Assembly (NCBI RefSeq): GCF_009865405.1
Contig: NZ_WWJY01000005.1
Location: forward strand, 1-41,626
Reading direction: 5' to 3'
Length of the DNA stretch: 41,626 nucleotides
From: Streptomyces sp. SID3212
Lineage (GTDB): Bacteria > Actinomycetota > Actinomycetes > Streptomycetales > Streptomycetaceae
Both the position numbers and the translations under genes were made by a program. A model generated the notes under the pieces. That model saw nothing but the letters and a program-made list of their open reading frames with translations, was not told where the DNA came from and did not search any database. How positions within the stretch are numbered: position 1 is the first letter of the stretch; every line of letters starts with the position of its first letter. Below, piece by piece: positions 7,332-15,483 of this stretch.

Positions 7332-8279
7332 GTGACCGTGCCGGCCAGTACTACGCCTCAAGTGCCGCCCCAGAACGAGACCGGACCACGGGTCGGGAGC
7401 GAGCCCAGACCAGAACACGTGTCCGAGCCCCGATCAGAACCCCAGCCCGAGCCCCGCGTCGAACCCCCTCTCGAACCCAGGGCCGACACCGAGTCACGCC
7501 CCACCACCGCCCAGAGCCGCGGCGCCGACACCCGCGCCCTGACACAACTCCTCTTCGCCCAGCTCAAAGACCTCGAACCGGGCACCCGCGAACACAGCCG
7601 CGTGCGCGGGGCGCTCATCGAGGCCAACCTGCCCCTGGTGCGGTACGCCGCCGCGCGCTTCCGGAGCCGTAACGAACCGATGGAGGACGTCGTCCAGGTC
7701 GGCACGATCGGTCTGATCAACGCCATCGACCGGTTCGACCCCGAGCGCGGCGTACAGTTCCCGACCTTCGCGATGCCGACCGTGGTCGGCGAGATCAAAC
7801 GGTACTTCCGCGACAACGTACGGACCGTGCACGTCCCGCGCCGGCTGCACGAGCTGTGGGTCCAGGTCACCGGCGCCACCGAGGACCTGACGACGGCTCA
7901 CGGCCGCACCCCCACCACCGCCGAGATCGCGGAGCGGCTGAAGATCTCCGAGGATGAGGTCCTCGCCTGCATCGAGGCGGGCCGCTCGTACCACGCGACC
8001 TCCCTGGAGGCCGCCCAGGAGGGCGACGGGCTCCCCGGCCTGCTGGACCGGCTCGGTTACGAGGACCCCGCGCTGGCCGGGGTCGAACACCGCGACCTCG
8101 TACGCCATCTCCTCGTACAACTGCCCGAGCGGGAACAGCGGATCCTGATGCTGCGCTATTACAACAATCTGACGCAGTCGCAGATCAGTCAGGAATTGGG
8201 AGTCTCCCAGATGCATGTGTCAAGGCTTCTTGCCCGAAGCTTTGCCCGGCTGCGATCCGCAAATCGGATCGAGGCGTAG
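7332..8279 (+). CDS. sigF: RNA polymerase sigma factor, SigB/SigF/SigG family (SigF-like)
   Basis: 315 residues from GTG 7332 (AAAGGGGTG just upstream). A long Pro/Glu/Arg low-complexity N-terminus (about 1-65) precedes the sigma core. Region 2 has [20 protein letters not shown] and [19 protein letters not shown]. Region 3 has [20 protein letters not shown] and [16 protein letters not shown]. Region 4 has [19 protein letters not shown] and a [19 protein letters not shown] helix-turn-helix. The tandem pair of such sigma genes resembles the Streptomyces sigF-sigN locus, where SigF acts late in spore maturation. I favour SigF for this copy from its Pro-rich extension; the choice between the two names is tentative. 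Confidence 0.75.
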   Translation: MTVPASTTPQVPPQNETGPRVGSEPRPEHVSEPRSEPQPEPRVEPPLEPRADTESRPTTAQSRGADTRALTQLLFAQLKDLEPGTREHSRVRGALIEANLPLVRYAAARFRSRNEPMEDVVQVGTIGLINAIDRFDPERGVQFPTFAMPTVVGEIKRYFRDNVRTVHVPRRLHELWVQVTGATEDLTTAHGRTPTTAEIAERLKISEDEVLACIEAGRSYHATSLEAAQEGDGLPGLLDRLGYEDPALAGVEHRDLVRHLLVQLPEREQRILMLRYYNNLTQSQISQELGVSQMHVSRLLARSFARLRSANRIEA

Positions 8280-8379
8280 CTCGCGGGGGTACTTTCGCGC
8301 TCCCCCGCCTTTTGTCCCGCGCGCCTCCCGGAAAAGCCCCACACCCCCTCTTTCCTGCGCAGACGTCACCCTTACTTGT

Positions 8380-8414
8380 CGACATGTCACTACAGCGTGT
8401 TGCCGACATGTGAC
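8380..8414. promoter_or_regulatory. Repeated CGACATGTSAC sites upstream of second sigma factor
   Basis: CGACATGTCAC (8380-8390) and CGACATGTGAC (8404-8414) lie 24 bp apart, both containing the palindrome ACATGT. They are 110-145 bases before the second sigma gene, in the intergenic region that follows the first. Likely operator pair. Confidence 0.45.
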
Positions 8415-8524
8415 ATTCTGCTGGAACCGCGTTTGCCGCAGCCCCACCGCCGGTATTCAGGTGGAGGCTGCGTTCCTCCGACGGGAGCGGCCGCCGCGAC
8501 CGTCCGCGACCTCAAGGGGGTGGC

Positions 8525-9409
8525 ATGTCCGTAGAACAGGGCAGCTCGAAGGTGCTCACGCTCACAAAGAGCGCTCCCGCGCCCGAGGCTCTCGACACCG
8601 TGCTCGACACCGTGGCCGAGGTCCAGCCGCGGGTGTCCCAGCCGGAAGCCATCGACACCCGCACTCTGTCCCGCTCCCTGTTCCTGCGGCTCGCCGTGCT
8701 CGACCAGGACAGCCCGGAGCGCACCTACGTACGCGACACCCTCATCGAGCTCAACCTGCCGCTGGTGCGGTACGCGGCGGCCCGGTTCCGCAGCCGTAAC
8801 GAGCCGATGGAGGACATCGTCCAGGTCGGCACGATCGGCCTGATCAAGGCGATCGACCGGTTCGACTGCGAACGGGGCGTGGAATTCCCGACGTTCGCGA
8901 TGCCGACGGTCGTGGGCGAGATCAAGCGGTTCTTCCGCGACACGTCGTGGTCGGTGCGCGTCCCGCGCCGGCTCCAGGAGCTGCGCCTCGCGCTGACGAA
9001 GGCCAGCGACGAGCTGGCGCAGAAGCTGGACCGCTCCCCGACCGTGCCCGAACTGGCCGTGGTGCTCGGGGTGTCGGAGGAGGACGTCGTCGACGGCCTC
9101 GCGGTCGGGAACGCGTACACCGCGTCCTCGCTGGACTCGCCCTCCCCGGAGGACGACGGAGGCGAGGGTTCGCTCGCGGACCGGCTCGGCTACGAGGACA
9201 TGGCGCTGGAGGGGGTGGAGTACCGCGAGTCGCTCAAGCCGCTGCTCGCCAAACTCCCGCCCCGCGAGCGGCAGATCATCATGCTGCGGTTCTTCGCGAA
9301 CATGACCCAGTCGCAGATCGGCGAAGAGGTGGGCATCTCGCAGATGCACGTCTCGCGCCTTCTGACCCGTACGCTCGCGCAGCTGCGGGAAGGGCTGATC
9401 TCGGACTGA
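8525..9409 (+). CDS. sigN: RNA polymerase sigma factor, SigB/SigF/SigG family (SigN-like)
   Basis: 294 residues from ATG 8525, with AAGGGGGTGGC directly upstream. It has the same architecture as its neighbour and is strongly similar throughout: region 2 [20 protein letters not shown] and [19 protein letters not shown]; region 3 SPTVPELAVVLGVSEEDV; region 4 LPPRERQIIMLRFFANMTQ with the helix-turn-helix [20 protein letters not shown]. The N-terminus is shorter and not Pro-rich. It is a tandem paralogue, probably SigN by analogy with the sigN-sigF neighbourhood of Streptomyces. Such factors are usually held by anti-sigma factors; none is encoded alongside. Confidence 0.7.
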   Translation: MSVEQGSSKVLTLTKSAPAPEALDTVLDTVAEVQPRVSQPEAIDTRTLSRSLFLRLAVLDQDSPERTYVRDTLIELNLPLVRYAAARFRSRNEPMEDIVQVGTIGLIKAIDRFDCERGVEFPTFAMPTVVGEIKRFFRDTSWSVRVPRRLQELRLALTKASDELAQKLDRSPTVPELAVVLGVSEEDVVDGLAVGNAYTASSLDSPSPEDDGGEGSLADRLGYEDMALEGVEYRESLKPLLAKLPPRERQIIMLRFFANMTQSQIGEEVGISQMHVSRLLTRTLAQLREGLISD

Positions 9410-9416
9410 CGCCGGC

Positions 9417-9454
9417 GGACCCCGCCCTCAGGTCCGGATTTCCGGGCGGGGTTC
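9417..9454 (+). terminator. Terminator after second sigma factor
   Basis: The arms 9417-9427 and 9444-9454 form an 11-bp stem with one G-T pair and a 16-nt loop, directly after the stop at 9409. Confidence 0.75.
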
Positions 9455-9526
9455 CGCGGTGACGAAGCATCAGGGGACGGAACGTCACGGGCTTCGCCGC
9501 CGTCCTCGTGGGACGGCCCTGTGGGG

Positions 9527-9736
9527 TCAGGCGAAGGCCAGCCAGGCCACCACGGCCAGGACGACGACCACCGCGACGACGCCGACGATCAGTCCGACCT
9601 TCGGCCCGCTCTGCTGCTGAGGTGCCTGCCGGCGCTCCGGCTCACCGTCGTCGACAAACGCGCGGAACATCTGAGTACTGCCCGCGGGGTCGGGATTTCC
9701 CTCGGGTCCCTGCGGGGCATGGGGGTTGTGTGCCAT
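9527..9736 (-). CDS. Small single-pass membrane protein
   Basis: 69 residues. A polar N-terminus rich in Pro, Gln and Glu (about 1-45) is followed by one C-terminal membrane helix (VGLIVGVVAVVVVLAVVAWL, about 47-66) and a very short tail. This is the layout of a tail-anchored protein with the bulk in the cytoplasm. Codon bias is typical of the host. Function unknown. It is transcribed alone, convergent with the sigma gene. Confidence 0.65.
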   Translation of the reverse strand: MAHNPHAPQGPEGNPDPAGSTQMFRAFVDDGEPERRQAPQQQSGPKVGLIVGVVAVVVVLAVVAWLAFA

Positions 9737-9789
9737 GGGGCAGGACCCTAGCGAACGTACGCACCCCGCCCAACCCCGGGCCCACCGCC

Positions 9790-9855
9790 GATCGCCGTGA
9801 ATCCGCTCCGGGATCGCCGTGGATCCGCTCGGAGATCGCCGTGAATCCGCTCCGG
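9790..9855. repeat. Three tandem 22-bp repeats
   Basis: Units at 9790-9811, 9812-9833 and 9834-9855 each begin GATCGCCGTG. The first and third are identical and the middle one differs at three positions. They lie between the small membrane protein and the marR promoter, outside any gene. Confidence 0.85.
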
Positions 9856-9953
9856 TGACGCCTCCCGCGGCCCCCGGCGCCCCCTCGCGCCCGTCGTTGA
9901 CCGGTGATCCGTCAGCCTTTTGAGTTCCTTTACCCCTCCCTACCCCCTTTCAT

Positions 9954-10004
9954 TTGCCTGTAGCAACCAACTGCTTCTACAGTTCTATGGTTGCCCCAAG
10001 CAAC
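9954..10004 (+). promoter_or_regulatory. Putative marR promoter and autoregulatory palindrome
   Basis: TTGCCT (9954-9959) and TACAGT (9978-9983) with an 18-bp spacer form a plausible promoter. The expected start point falls within an inverted repeat GTTGC-N5-GCAAC (9990-10004). A looser GTAG...CTAC symmetry lies in the spacer. This fits MarR autoregulation and argues against starting the protein at 9954 or 9988. Confidence 0.5.
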
Positions 10005-10028
10005 AAGATGGCGGGGAGGGCGGGGCCG

Positions 10029-10475
10029 ATGGCCGCACGGAGCCGATACGCGGAGCTGGCCCGGCAACTCGGCGCCATCGGGGCCGTCAAACGCGGTCTC
10101 GCGCGGACGCTGCCCGCCGACTGCCCGGGTGGCTGCGCCGCCGTACTGACCACGCTGGACCGGTACGGCGAGATGCGGATGAGCCGCCTCGCCGAGCTGC
10201 TGGCCGTCGACATGTCGGTCACCAGCAGGCACGTGGCCCACGCCGCCCGGCGCGGCTGGCTCGCCAGGTCCCCCGACCCCGCGGACAGGCGCTCGCGGAT
10301 CCTGCGGCTGACCCCGGCGGGTCACCTGCTGCTGGACGAGCTGACACGGCGGACGACCGAGACGTTCGCGTACGCCCTCGCCGACTGGACCGACGACGAC
10401 GTCGGCCGGCTCGGCGCCCTGCTCGACCGGCTGCGCGAGAGCTTCTCCCCCGACCCGCCGCGCCCGAGCTGCTGA
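10029..10475 (+). CDS. MarR-family transcriptional regulator
   Basis: 148 residues. I chose ATG 10029 because GGGGAGGG lies 8 nt upstream and the promoter overlaps the earlier in-frame ATGs. The winged helix-turn-helix includes RYGEMRMSRLAELLAVDMS and VTSRHVAHAARRGWLARSPD, and the wing contains PADRRSRILRLTPAG, the DxRxx-LTxxG signature of MarR. The C-terminal helix forms the dimer interface. It is followed at 45 bp by a drug-exporter-type MFS gene in the same direction, the usual arrangement in which the regulator represses the pump until a ligand binds. Confidence 0.85.
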   Translation: MAARSRYAELARQLGAIGAVKRGLARTLPADCPGGCAAVLTTLDRYGEMRMSRLAELLAVDMSVTSRHVAHAARRGWLARSPDPADRRSRILRLTPAGHLLLDELTRRTTETFAYALADWTDDDVGRLGALLDRLRESFSPDPPRPSC

Positions 10476-10520
10476 CGCGAGAGCGACAAAGACGACCGAC
10501 GACACAGGACAAGGAATTCC

Positions 10521-13010
10521 ATGGCTACGACCACACCGACCGGTGTGCGGGGCGGCCACGCCAAGCGTGGCGGCGAGCCCGCCCCCGTGACCGGCGCTCC
10601 CATGACCCACCGCCAGATCATGGAGGCGCTCTCCGGGCTCCTCCTGGGTCTCTTCGTCGCGATCCTCTCCTCGACGATCGTCACCAACGCGCTCCCCGAG
10701 ATCGTCTCCGACCTCGGCGGCGGCCAGAGCGCGTACAGCTGGGTGGTCACCGCCTCACTGCTGGCGATGACGGCCACCACCCCCCTGTGGGGCAAGCTCT
10801 CCGACCTCTTCAGCAAGAAGCTGCTGGTTCAGATAGCCCTCGTCATCTACGTGACGGGTTCGATGGTCGCCGGCCTCTCGCAGAGCGCCGGGATGCTGAT
10901 CATCTGCCGCGTCTTCCAGGGCATCGGCGTCGGCGGTCTCTCCGCCCTCTCCCAGATCGTCATGGCCGCGATGATCGCCCCGCGCGAGCGCGGCCGTTAC
11001 AGCGGCTACCTGGGCGCCACCTTCGCCGTCGCGACCGTCGGGGGCCCGCTGCTCGGCGGTGTCATCACCGACACCAGCTGGCTGGGCTGGCGCTGGTGCT
11101 TCTACGTGGGCGTGCCGTTCGCCGTCCTCGCCCTGGTCGTGCTCCAGAAGACGCTCAAGCTGCCGGTCGTCAAGCGCGAGGTGAAGGTCGACTGGTCGGG
11201 CGCGTTCTTCATCACGGCGGCCGTCTCGCTGCTGCTGATCTGGGTGACCTTCGCCGGCAGCAAGTACGAGTGGGCCTCCTGGCAGTCGTACGCCATGGTC
11301 GGCGGCTCGCTCGTGCTCGGCGCGCTCTTCGTCCTCGTCGAGTCCCGGGCGCGCGAGCCCATCATCCCGCTGCGTCTCTTCCGTAACCGCACCATCACGC
11401 TGGCCTCGATCGCGTCGCTCTTCGTCGGGATCGGGATGTTCGCGGGCACGGTGTTCTTCAGCCAGTACTTCCAGCTCGCCCGCGACAAGTCCCCGACGAT
11501 GTCCGGCCTCATGACCATCCCGATGATCGGCGGCCTCGCCGTCTCCTCCACCGTCTCCGGGCAGGTCATCACCCGGACGGGGCGGTGGAAGGCGTGGCTC
11601 GTCAGCGGGGGCGCGCTGCTGACGGCGGGTCTCGGGCTGCTCGGCACGATCCGGGTGGACACCCCGTACTGGCACATCGCTGTCTACATGGCGCTGATGG
11701 GCCTCGGCGTCGGCATGATGATGCAGAACCTGGTCCTCTCGACGCAGAACCAGGTCACCGCCAAGGACCTGGGCGCCGCCAGCTCGACCGTCACCTTCTT
11801 CCGCTCCCTGGGTGGTGCGGTCGGCGTCTCGGCGCTGGGCGCGGTGCTCGGCAGCCGTATCACGCACTACGTGAAGGACGGGCTGGCCGACCTCGGGCCG
11901 CAGGGCGCGGCGCTGGGGCACGCGGGGACGGGGGGCGGGGCGATCCCTGACCTGTCCGCTCTGCCCGTACCGCTGCGGACCGTCATGGAGAGCGCGTACG
12001 GCCATGGCGTGGGTGACGTCTTCCTGTTCGCGGCGCCGGCGGCGCTGCTGGCCTTCCTGGCGACCCTGTTCATCAAGGAGGTCGCGCTGAGGACGAAGGC
12101 GGGCGGGGAGGGGGCGGCGCCGGGGCCCGGCGGGGTTTCGGGTACGGCTCCGGAGGTGGCTCCCGGTACGGATTGGCGTACGGCTCCGGAGATCGCTCCC
12201 GGTACGGATTCGCCCACGGCCCCGGACACCGCTCCGGAAGCGCCGGGCATCCCCGTACGCGGTGTCGTGCGCGGCGCCGAAGGCACCTCGGTGCCCGCCG
12301 CGGCCGTCACCCTGATCTCCCTGGGCGGCAGCCAGTTGGCCCGCTCGGTCGCCGAGCCCGACGGCTCGTACCTCCTGCGCGCGCCGGGCTCCGGCTCGTA
12401 CGTCCTGATCGCCTCCGCCGACGGCTTCCAGCCGCAGGCCTCCACGGTGGTCGTCGGTGACGAGCCGGTCGGGTACGACATCCTCCTGTCCGGTACGAGC
12501 GGGCTCACCGGGACCGTGACCAGCGCGGACGGCGGGCTGCCCGTCGAGGGCGCGATGGTGATCGTGGCCGACGTGCGCGGAGACGTACTGACCACCGGGA
12601 AGTCCACCGAGCGCGGCGAGTTCGCCTTCACCGAGCTGGTGCCGGGCCCGGTGACCGTCGCGGTGAACGCGTCCGGCTTCCGGCCGCTGGCCCTGCCGGT
12701 GGAGATAGCCGGCCACGGGATCACCCGTGTCGAGGCGGTGCTCAGGTCCGGCGCCCTGGTGCAGGGGACGGTACGGGCGGGCACCGCCCGCCGGCCGCTG
12801 CCCGACGCGCGCGTGACGCTCGTCGACGCGGCGGGGAACGTCGTGGCCACCGCGACGACCGGGGACGACGGGGCGTACGCCTTCGCCGACCTGGACGCGG
12901 GCGAGTACACGGTCATCGCGACCGGATACGCGCCGGTGGCGGGCTCGTTGAGGGTGGCGGGGCGCGGGGTCGAGGGACACGACATCGAACTGGCCCACCC
13001 GGGCGCGTAG
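10521..13010 (+). CDS. MFS (DHA2/EmrB type) exporter fused to three carboxypeptidase-regulatory-like domains
   Basis: 829 residues. Residues about 30-525 are a 14-helix major facilitator of the DHA2 drug:H+ antiporter family: the first helix region has EALSGLLLGLFVAILSSTIV, then the motif C-like region GATFAVATVGGPLLGGVI and the loop motif LWGKLSDLFSKK. Residues about 525-570 form a Thr/Ala/Pro/Gly linker with three near repeats of TAPEVAPGTD. Residues about 575-825 hold three beta-sandwich repeats of the carboxypeptidase-regulatory-like type, each with a VRG/VTSADG...VPVEGAMV start and a DGSYLLRAP or DGAYAFADL...YTVIATGY end. This extension is far longer than a normal DHA2 protein (about 500). 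If helix 14 ends inside, the extension is cytoplasmic. It probably exports a drug or secondary metabolite under the upstream MarR. Confidence 0.85.
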   Translation: MATTTPTGVRGGHAKRGGEPAPVTGAPMTHRQIMEALSGLLLGLFVAILSSTIVTNALPEIVSDLGGGQSAYSWVVTASLLAMTATTPLWGKLSDLFSKKLLVQIALVIYVTGSMVAGLSQSAGMLIICRVFQGIGVGGLSALSQIVMAAMIAPRERGRYSGYLGATFAVATVGGPLLGGVITDTSWLGWRWCFYVGVPFAVLALVVLQKTLKLPVVKREVKVDWSGAFFITAAVSLLLIWVTFAGSKYEWASWQSYAMVGGSLVLGALFVLVESRAREPIIPLRLFRNRTITLASIASLFVGIGMFAGTVFFSQYFQLARDKSPTMSGLMTIPMIGGLAVSSTVSGQVITRTGRWKAWLVSGGALLTAGLGLLGTIRVDTPYWHIAVYMALMGLGVGMMMQNLVLSTQNQVTAKDLGAASSTVTFFRSLGGAVGVSALGAVLGSRITHYVKDGLADLGPQGAALGHAGTGGGAIPDLSALPVPLRTVMESAYGHGVGDVFLFAAPAALLAFLATLFIKEVALRTKAGGEGAAPGPGGVSGTAPEVAPGTDWRTAPEIAPGTDSPTAPDTAPEAPGIPVRGVVRGAEGTSVPAAAVTLISLGGSQLARSVAEPDGSYLLRAPGSGSYVLIASADGFQPQASTVVVGDEPVGYDILLSGTSGLTGTVTSADGGLPVEGAMVIVADVRGDVLTTGKSTERGEFAFTELVPGPVTVAVNASGFRPLALPVEIAGHGITRVEAVLRSGALVQGTVRAGTARRPLPDARVTLVDAAGNVVATATTGDDGAYAFADLDAGEYTVIATGYAPVAGSLRVAGRGVEGHDIELAHPGA

Positions 13011-13054
13011 TTCGGCGGCCCGCGGAAAGAGCGACGGAAGAGGTGAGAGGCACA

Positions 13055-13888
13055 ATGGGGCTTCGCGGACAGGTACGGACGCGGGACGGCTGGGCGCTCC
13101 CGCACGCGGTCGTGACCATGACCGACACGACCGGCGCGCAGGTGCTGAGGGCGGCGGCGGACGAGGACGGGTCGGTGCGGGCGGACGTCCCGCTCGCGCC
13201 CGGTCCGTACACCGTGATCGTGACGGCCCTCGGGTACGCCCCCGTCGCCTCCACCGCGCTCGTGACGGCGAGGGGCAGGGCGGAGGTCGGCACGGTGGTC
13301 CTGGCCCGGCAGAACGGCACGGAGCTGCCCGCGCCGGGCGTCTGGAGCCTCGACCCGGCGCACACGTCGGTGGGCGCGGTGGCCCAGCACCTCGGGATCT
13401 CCAGCGTGCGGGGGCGGTTCAAGGAGTTCGGCGGCCGGATCGAGATCGTGGAGTCGGGGGGCTCGTACGCCGGCTCCCGGGTCGACGCGGTCATCGCCGC
13501 GGCGAGCATCGACACCGGCAACACCCTGCGGGACAAGCACCTCAGGTCGCCGGACTTCCTGGACGTGGAGCGGTTCCCGGAGATCACGTACCGGAGTACG
13601 GCCCTGACCCCGGCGGGCCCCGACCGGTGGACCGTACACGGTGAACTGTCGTTGCACGGAGTCGTACGGGAGGTCGGTCTCGACCTGGGCTATCTGGGCG
13701 GGGGCCCCGATCCGTGGGGCGGGCAACGGGCGGCCTTCCGGGCGACGGCGGAGCTGCGGCGGGAGGACTTCGCCATGAACTACAACCAGGTCGTCCAGGC
13801 CGGCGTCGCGATGATCGGGACCACGCTGCGGGTGGAGTTGGACGTACAGGCGGTGCGGGGCGAGAGCGTGCCGGGCGCGGAGTCGTAG
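13055..13888 (+). CDS. YceI family protein with N-terminal carboxypeptidase-regulatory-like domain
   Basis: 277 residues from ATG 13055, with GGAAGAGGTGAGAGG upstream. Residues about 1-85 are a beta-sandwich repeat like those closing the preceding MFS protein (LRGQVRTRDGWALPHAVVTM, ending YTVIVTALGYAPVAS). Residues about 98-275 are a YceI lipocalin-like barrel (WSLDPAHTSVGAVAQHLGIS, then RGRFKEFGG, later FPEITYRSTAL and LSLHGVVREV), a fold that binds long isoprenoids. No signal peptide is seen. It lies 44 bp after the MFS gene, so the two are likely one operon sharing a domain type. Confidence 0.85.
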   Translation: MGLRGQVRTRDGWALPHAVVTMTDTTGAQVLRAAADEDGSVRADVPLAPGPYTVIVTALGYAPVASTALVTARGRAEVGTVVLARQNGTELPAPGVWSLDPAHTSVGAVAQHLGISSVRGRFKEFGGRIEIVESGGSYAGSRVDAVIAAASIDTGNTLRDKHLRSPDFLDVERFPEITYRSTALTPAGPDRWTVHGELSLHGVVREVGLDLGYLGGGPDPWGGQRAAFRATAELRREDFAMNYNQVVQAGVAMIGTTLRVELDVQAVRGESVPGAES

Positions 13889-13912
13889 GCCCGGAGTCAT
13901 AGGCTCGGCCCC

Positions 13913-14377
13913 ATGGCACCGAACATCGCAACGAATACGACCGTGGACCTGGCCGGGCTGCTGGAGTTCGTACGGCCCAGGCACCGCGCGATCCTCCTCA
14001 CCACCCGCGCGGACGGGCGCCCGCAGGGCTCGCCGCTCGCGTGCGGCGTCGACGACTCGGGCCGGATCGTGGTGTCCACGTACCCGGAACGGGCGAAGAC
14101 GCGCAACGCGAAGCGGGACGAGCGGGTGAGCGTGCTCGTCCTGTCGGACGACTGGAGCGGCCCCTGGGTGCAGGTGGACGGCGCGGCCGAGGTGATCGAC
14201 TCCCCGGAGTCGGTCGAGCCGCTGGTGGAGTACTACCGGAACATCGCGGGGGAGCACCCGGACTGGGACGAGTACCGCGCGGCGATGGTGAAGCAGGGCA
14301 AGTCGATCATCCGGGTGACGCCGGAGCGGTGGAGCCCGATCGCCACGGGGGGCTTCCCGGCGCGGTTGGTGTCGTAG
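13913..14377 (+). CDS. PPOX-class F420-dependent oxidoreductase
   Basis: 154 residues of the split-barrel pyridoxamine-phosphate-oxidase-like fold: LLEFVRPRHRAILLTTRADG, RPQGSPLACGVDDSGRIVVS, then TYPERAKTRNAKRDERVSVL and WVQVDGAAEVID. The Arg/Lys-rich segment before the fourth strand is typical of F420- or flavin-binding members. No clear Shine-Dalgarno precedes ATG 13913, but a TAGGCT hexamer 9-15 bases upstream could be a -10 for leaderless translation. It catalyses F420H2-dependent reduction of an unknown substrate. Confidence 0.8.
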   Translation: MAPNIATNTTVDLAGLLEFVRPRHRAILLTTRADGRPQGSPLACGVDDSGRIVVSTYPERAKTRNAKRDERVSVLVLSDDWSGPWVQVDGAAEVIDSPESVEPLVEYYRNIAGEHPDWDEYRAAMVKQGKSIIRVTPERWSPIATGGFPARLVS

Positions 14378-14419
14378 CGGACGGGTGGTCACGGCCGGTA
14401 CGGGGGGCGGGGTTTCGCG

Positions 14420-15262
14420 TCAGCCGCGCTCCCGCATCGCCTCGATGCCCGCGATCATGAGGTCCAGCGCGAAGGTGAAGTCCCGTTCGCGCATCTCCTC
14501 GACCGTCTCGCCGCCGCGCGCGCCCATCAGCTCCTCGGTGTTGCTGAACGCCCGCTTGAAATCCGGCTGTTCGTGGATGGTCCCCATGGCGTGCCGGTGG
14601 TACTCGTCCTGGGTCAGACCCGCCTCCGCGCACCGCTGGACGAAGTGGCCCTCGATCGTGCCGAATCCGTACACGAACTGGAAGACCGCGGAGACCGCGC
14701 CCATCCGGCCGTACGGAGCCAGGCCGGTCCTGCCCATGACGGCGAGGACCGCCGACGAGAAGGCCCGCGAACCCGGGCCGATGTTCAGGTACTTGCCGAT
14801 GAGCGGCGAGACCCAGGGGTGGCGTACGAGCACGGTCCGGTAGCTGACGGCCAGTGCGCGCAGCTGGTCGCGCCAGTCGGCGGTCTCGTCCGTCAGGTCG
14901 GGGACGCGGACCTCGCCGAAGACGGCGTCCAGGGCGAGTTCGAGGAGGTCGTCCTTGGTGTCCACGTACCAGTAGAGGGACATGGCGGTGACGCCCAGCT
15001 CGCCCGCCAGCCGCCGCATGGAGAACTTCGCGGAGCCCTCGGCGTCAAGGAGCCGTACCGAGACCGCGGTGATGCGGTCGCGGTCGAGGGGCGGGGGCTG
15101 GTCGGTGCCGGACCTGGTCGCGGTGGTGGTGCCTTTCGCGTCCCCGGCCGCCGGCTCCGCGCGGTCGGTACGGTCCGCCCTGCGGGGCCTGGTCACCGGT
15201 TTCCCGTCCAGCCAGACGCTGGTCCTGGGCGGACGCTTCGGGCTGTCGGCTTCCGACGCCAT
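14420..15262 (-). CDS. TetR/AcrR-family transcriptional regulator
   Basis: 280 residues. The start ATG 15262 is preceded by GAGGAGG at 7 nt. Residues 1-60 are a charged, Pro/Arg/Thr-rich extension. The helix-turn-helix follows, with LDRDRITAVSVRLLDAEGSA and MRRLAGELGVTAMSLYWYVD, the L-x-SLY-W-Y-V-x-(T/N)K recognition helix of the TetR_C (tetracycline repressor-like) subgroup. The C-terminal domain (about 115-280) is all-helical and would bind a ligand. It is convergent with the F420-enzyme gene and divergent from the LysR gene, so it may control one of these. Confidence 0.85.
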   Translation of the reverse strand: MASEADSPKRPPRTSVWLDGKPVTRPRRADRTDRAEPAAGDAKGTTTATRSGTDQPPPLDRDRITAVSVRLLDAEGSAKFSMRRLAGELGVTAMSLYWYVDTKDDLLELALDAVFGEVRVPDLTDETADWRDQLRALAVSYRTVLVRHPWVSPLIGKYLNIGPGSRAFSSAVLAVMGRTGLAPYGRMGAVSAVFQFVYGFGTIEGHFVQRCAEAGLTQDEYHRHAMGTIHEQPDFKRAFSNTEELMGARGGETVEEMRERDFTFALDLMIAGIEAMRERG

Positions 15263-15483
15263 GGCTGAGCCTCCTCGGTTCCGTCCGGCCGGGTGGCCGC
15301 GCGGCCCCCTGGCGGTGCCGACTGCCGGATACCGCCCACCGGCACCCGGAATGTCCGCCGAGGGCGATGCTATGCCGCCGTGGGCGAAGAGTCTGCCCTG
15401 CGTGCGCGGCCCGTCCTGTCCCCTCTGCCCGCCCGGCGCGGCTCCATCGCCGTGTCGAACGGTCCTCTGGCTAGATTGACCGG

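Noticed and set aside
10755..14392. Very long minus-strand open frames (766 and 841 residues) opposite the MFS and YceI genes.
   Set aside because: High-GC shadow frames: the Arg/His/Asp-rich translations match no family and lie opposite well-identified genes.
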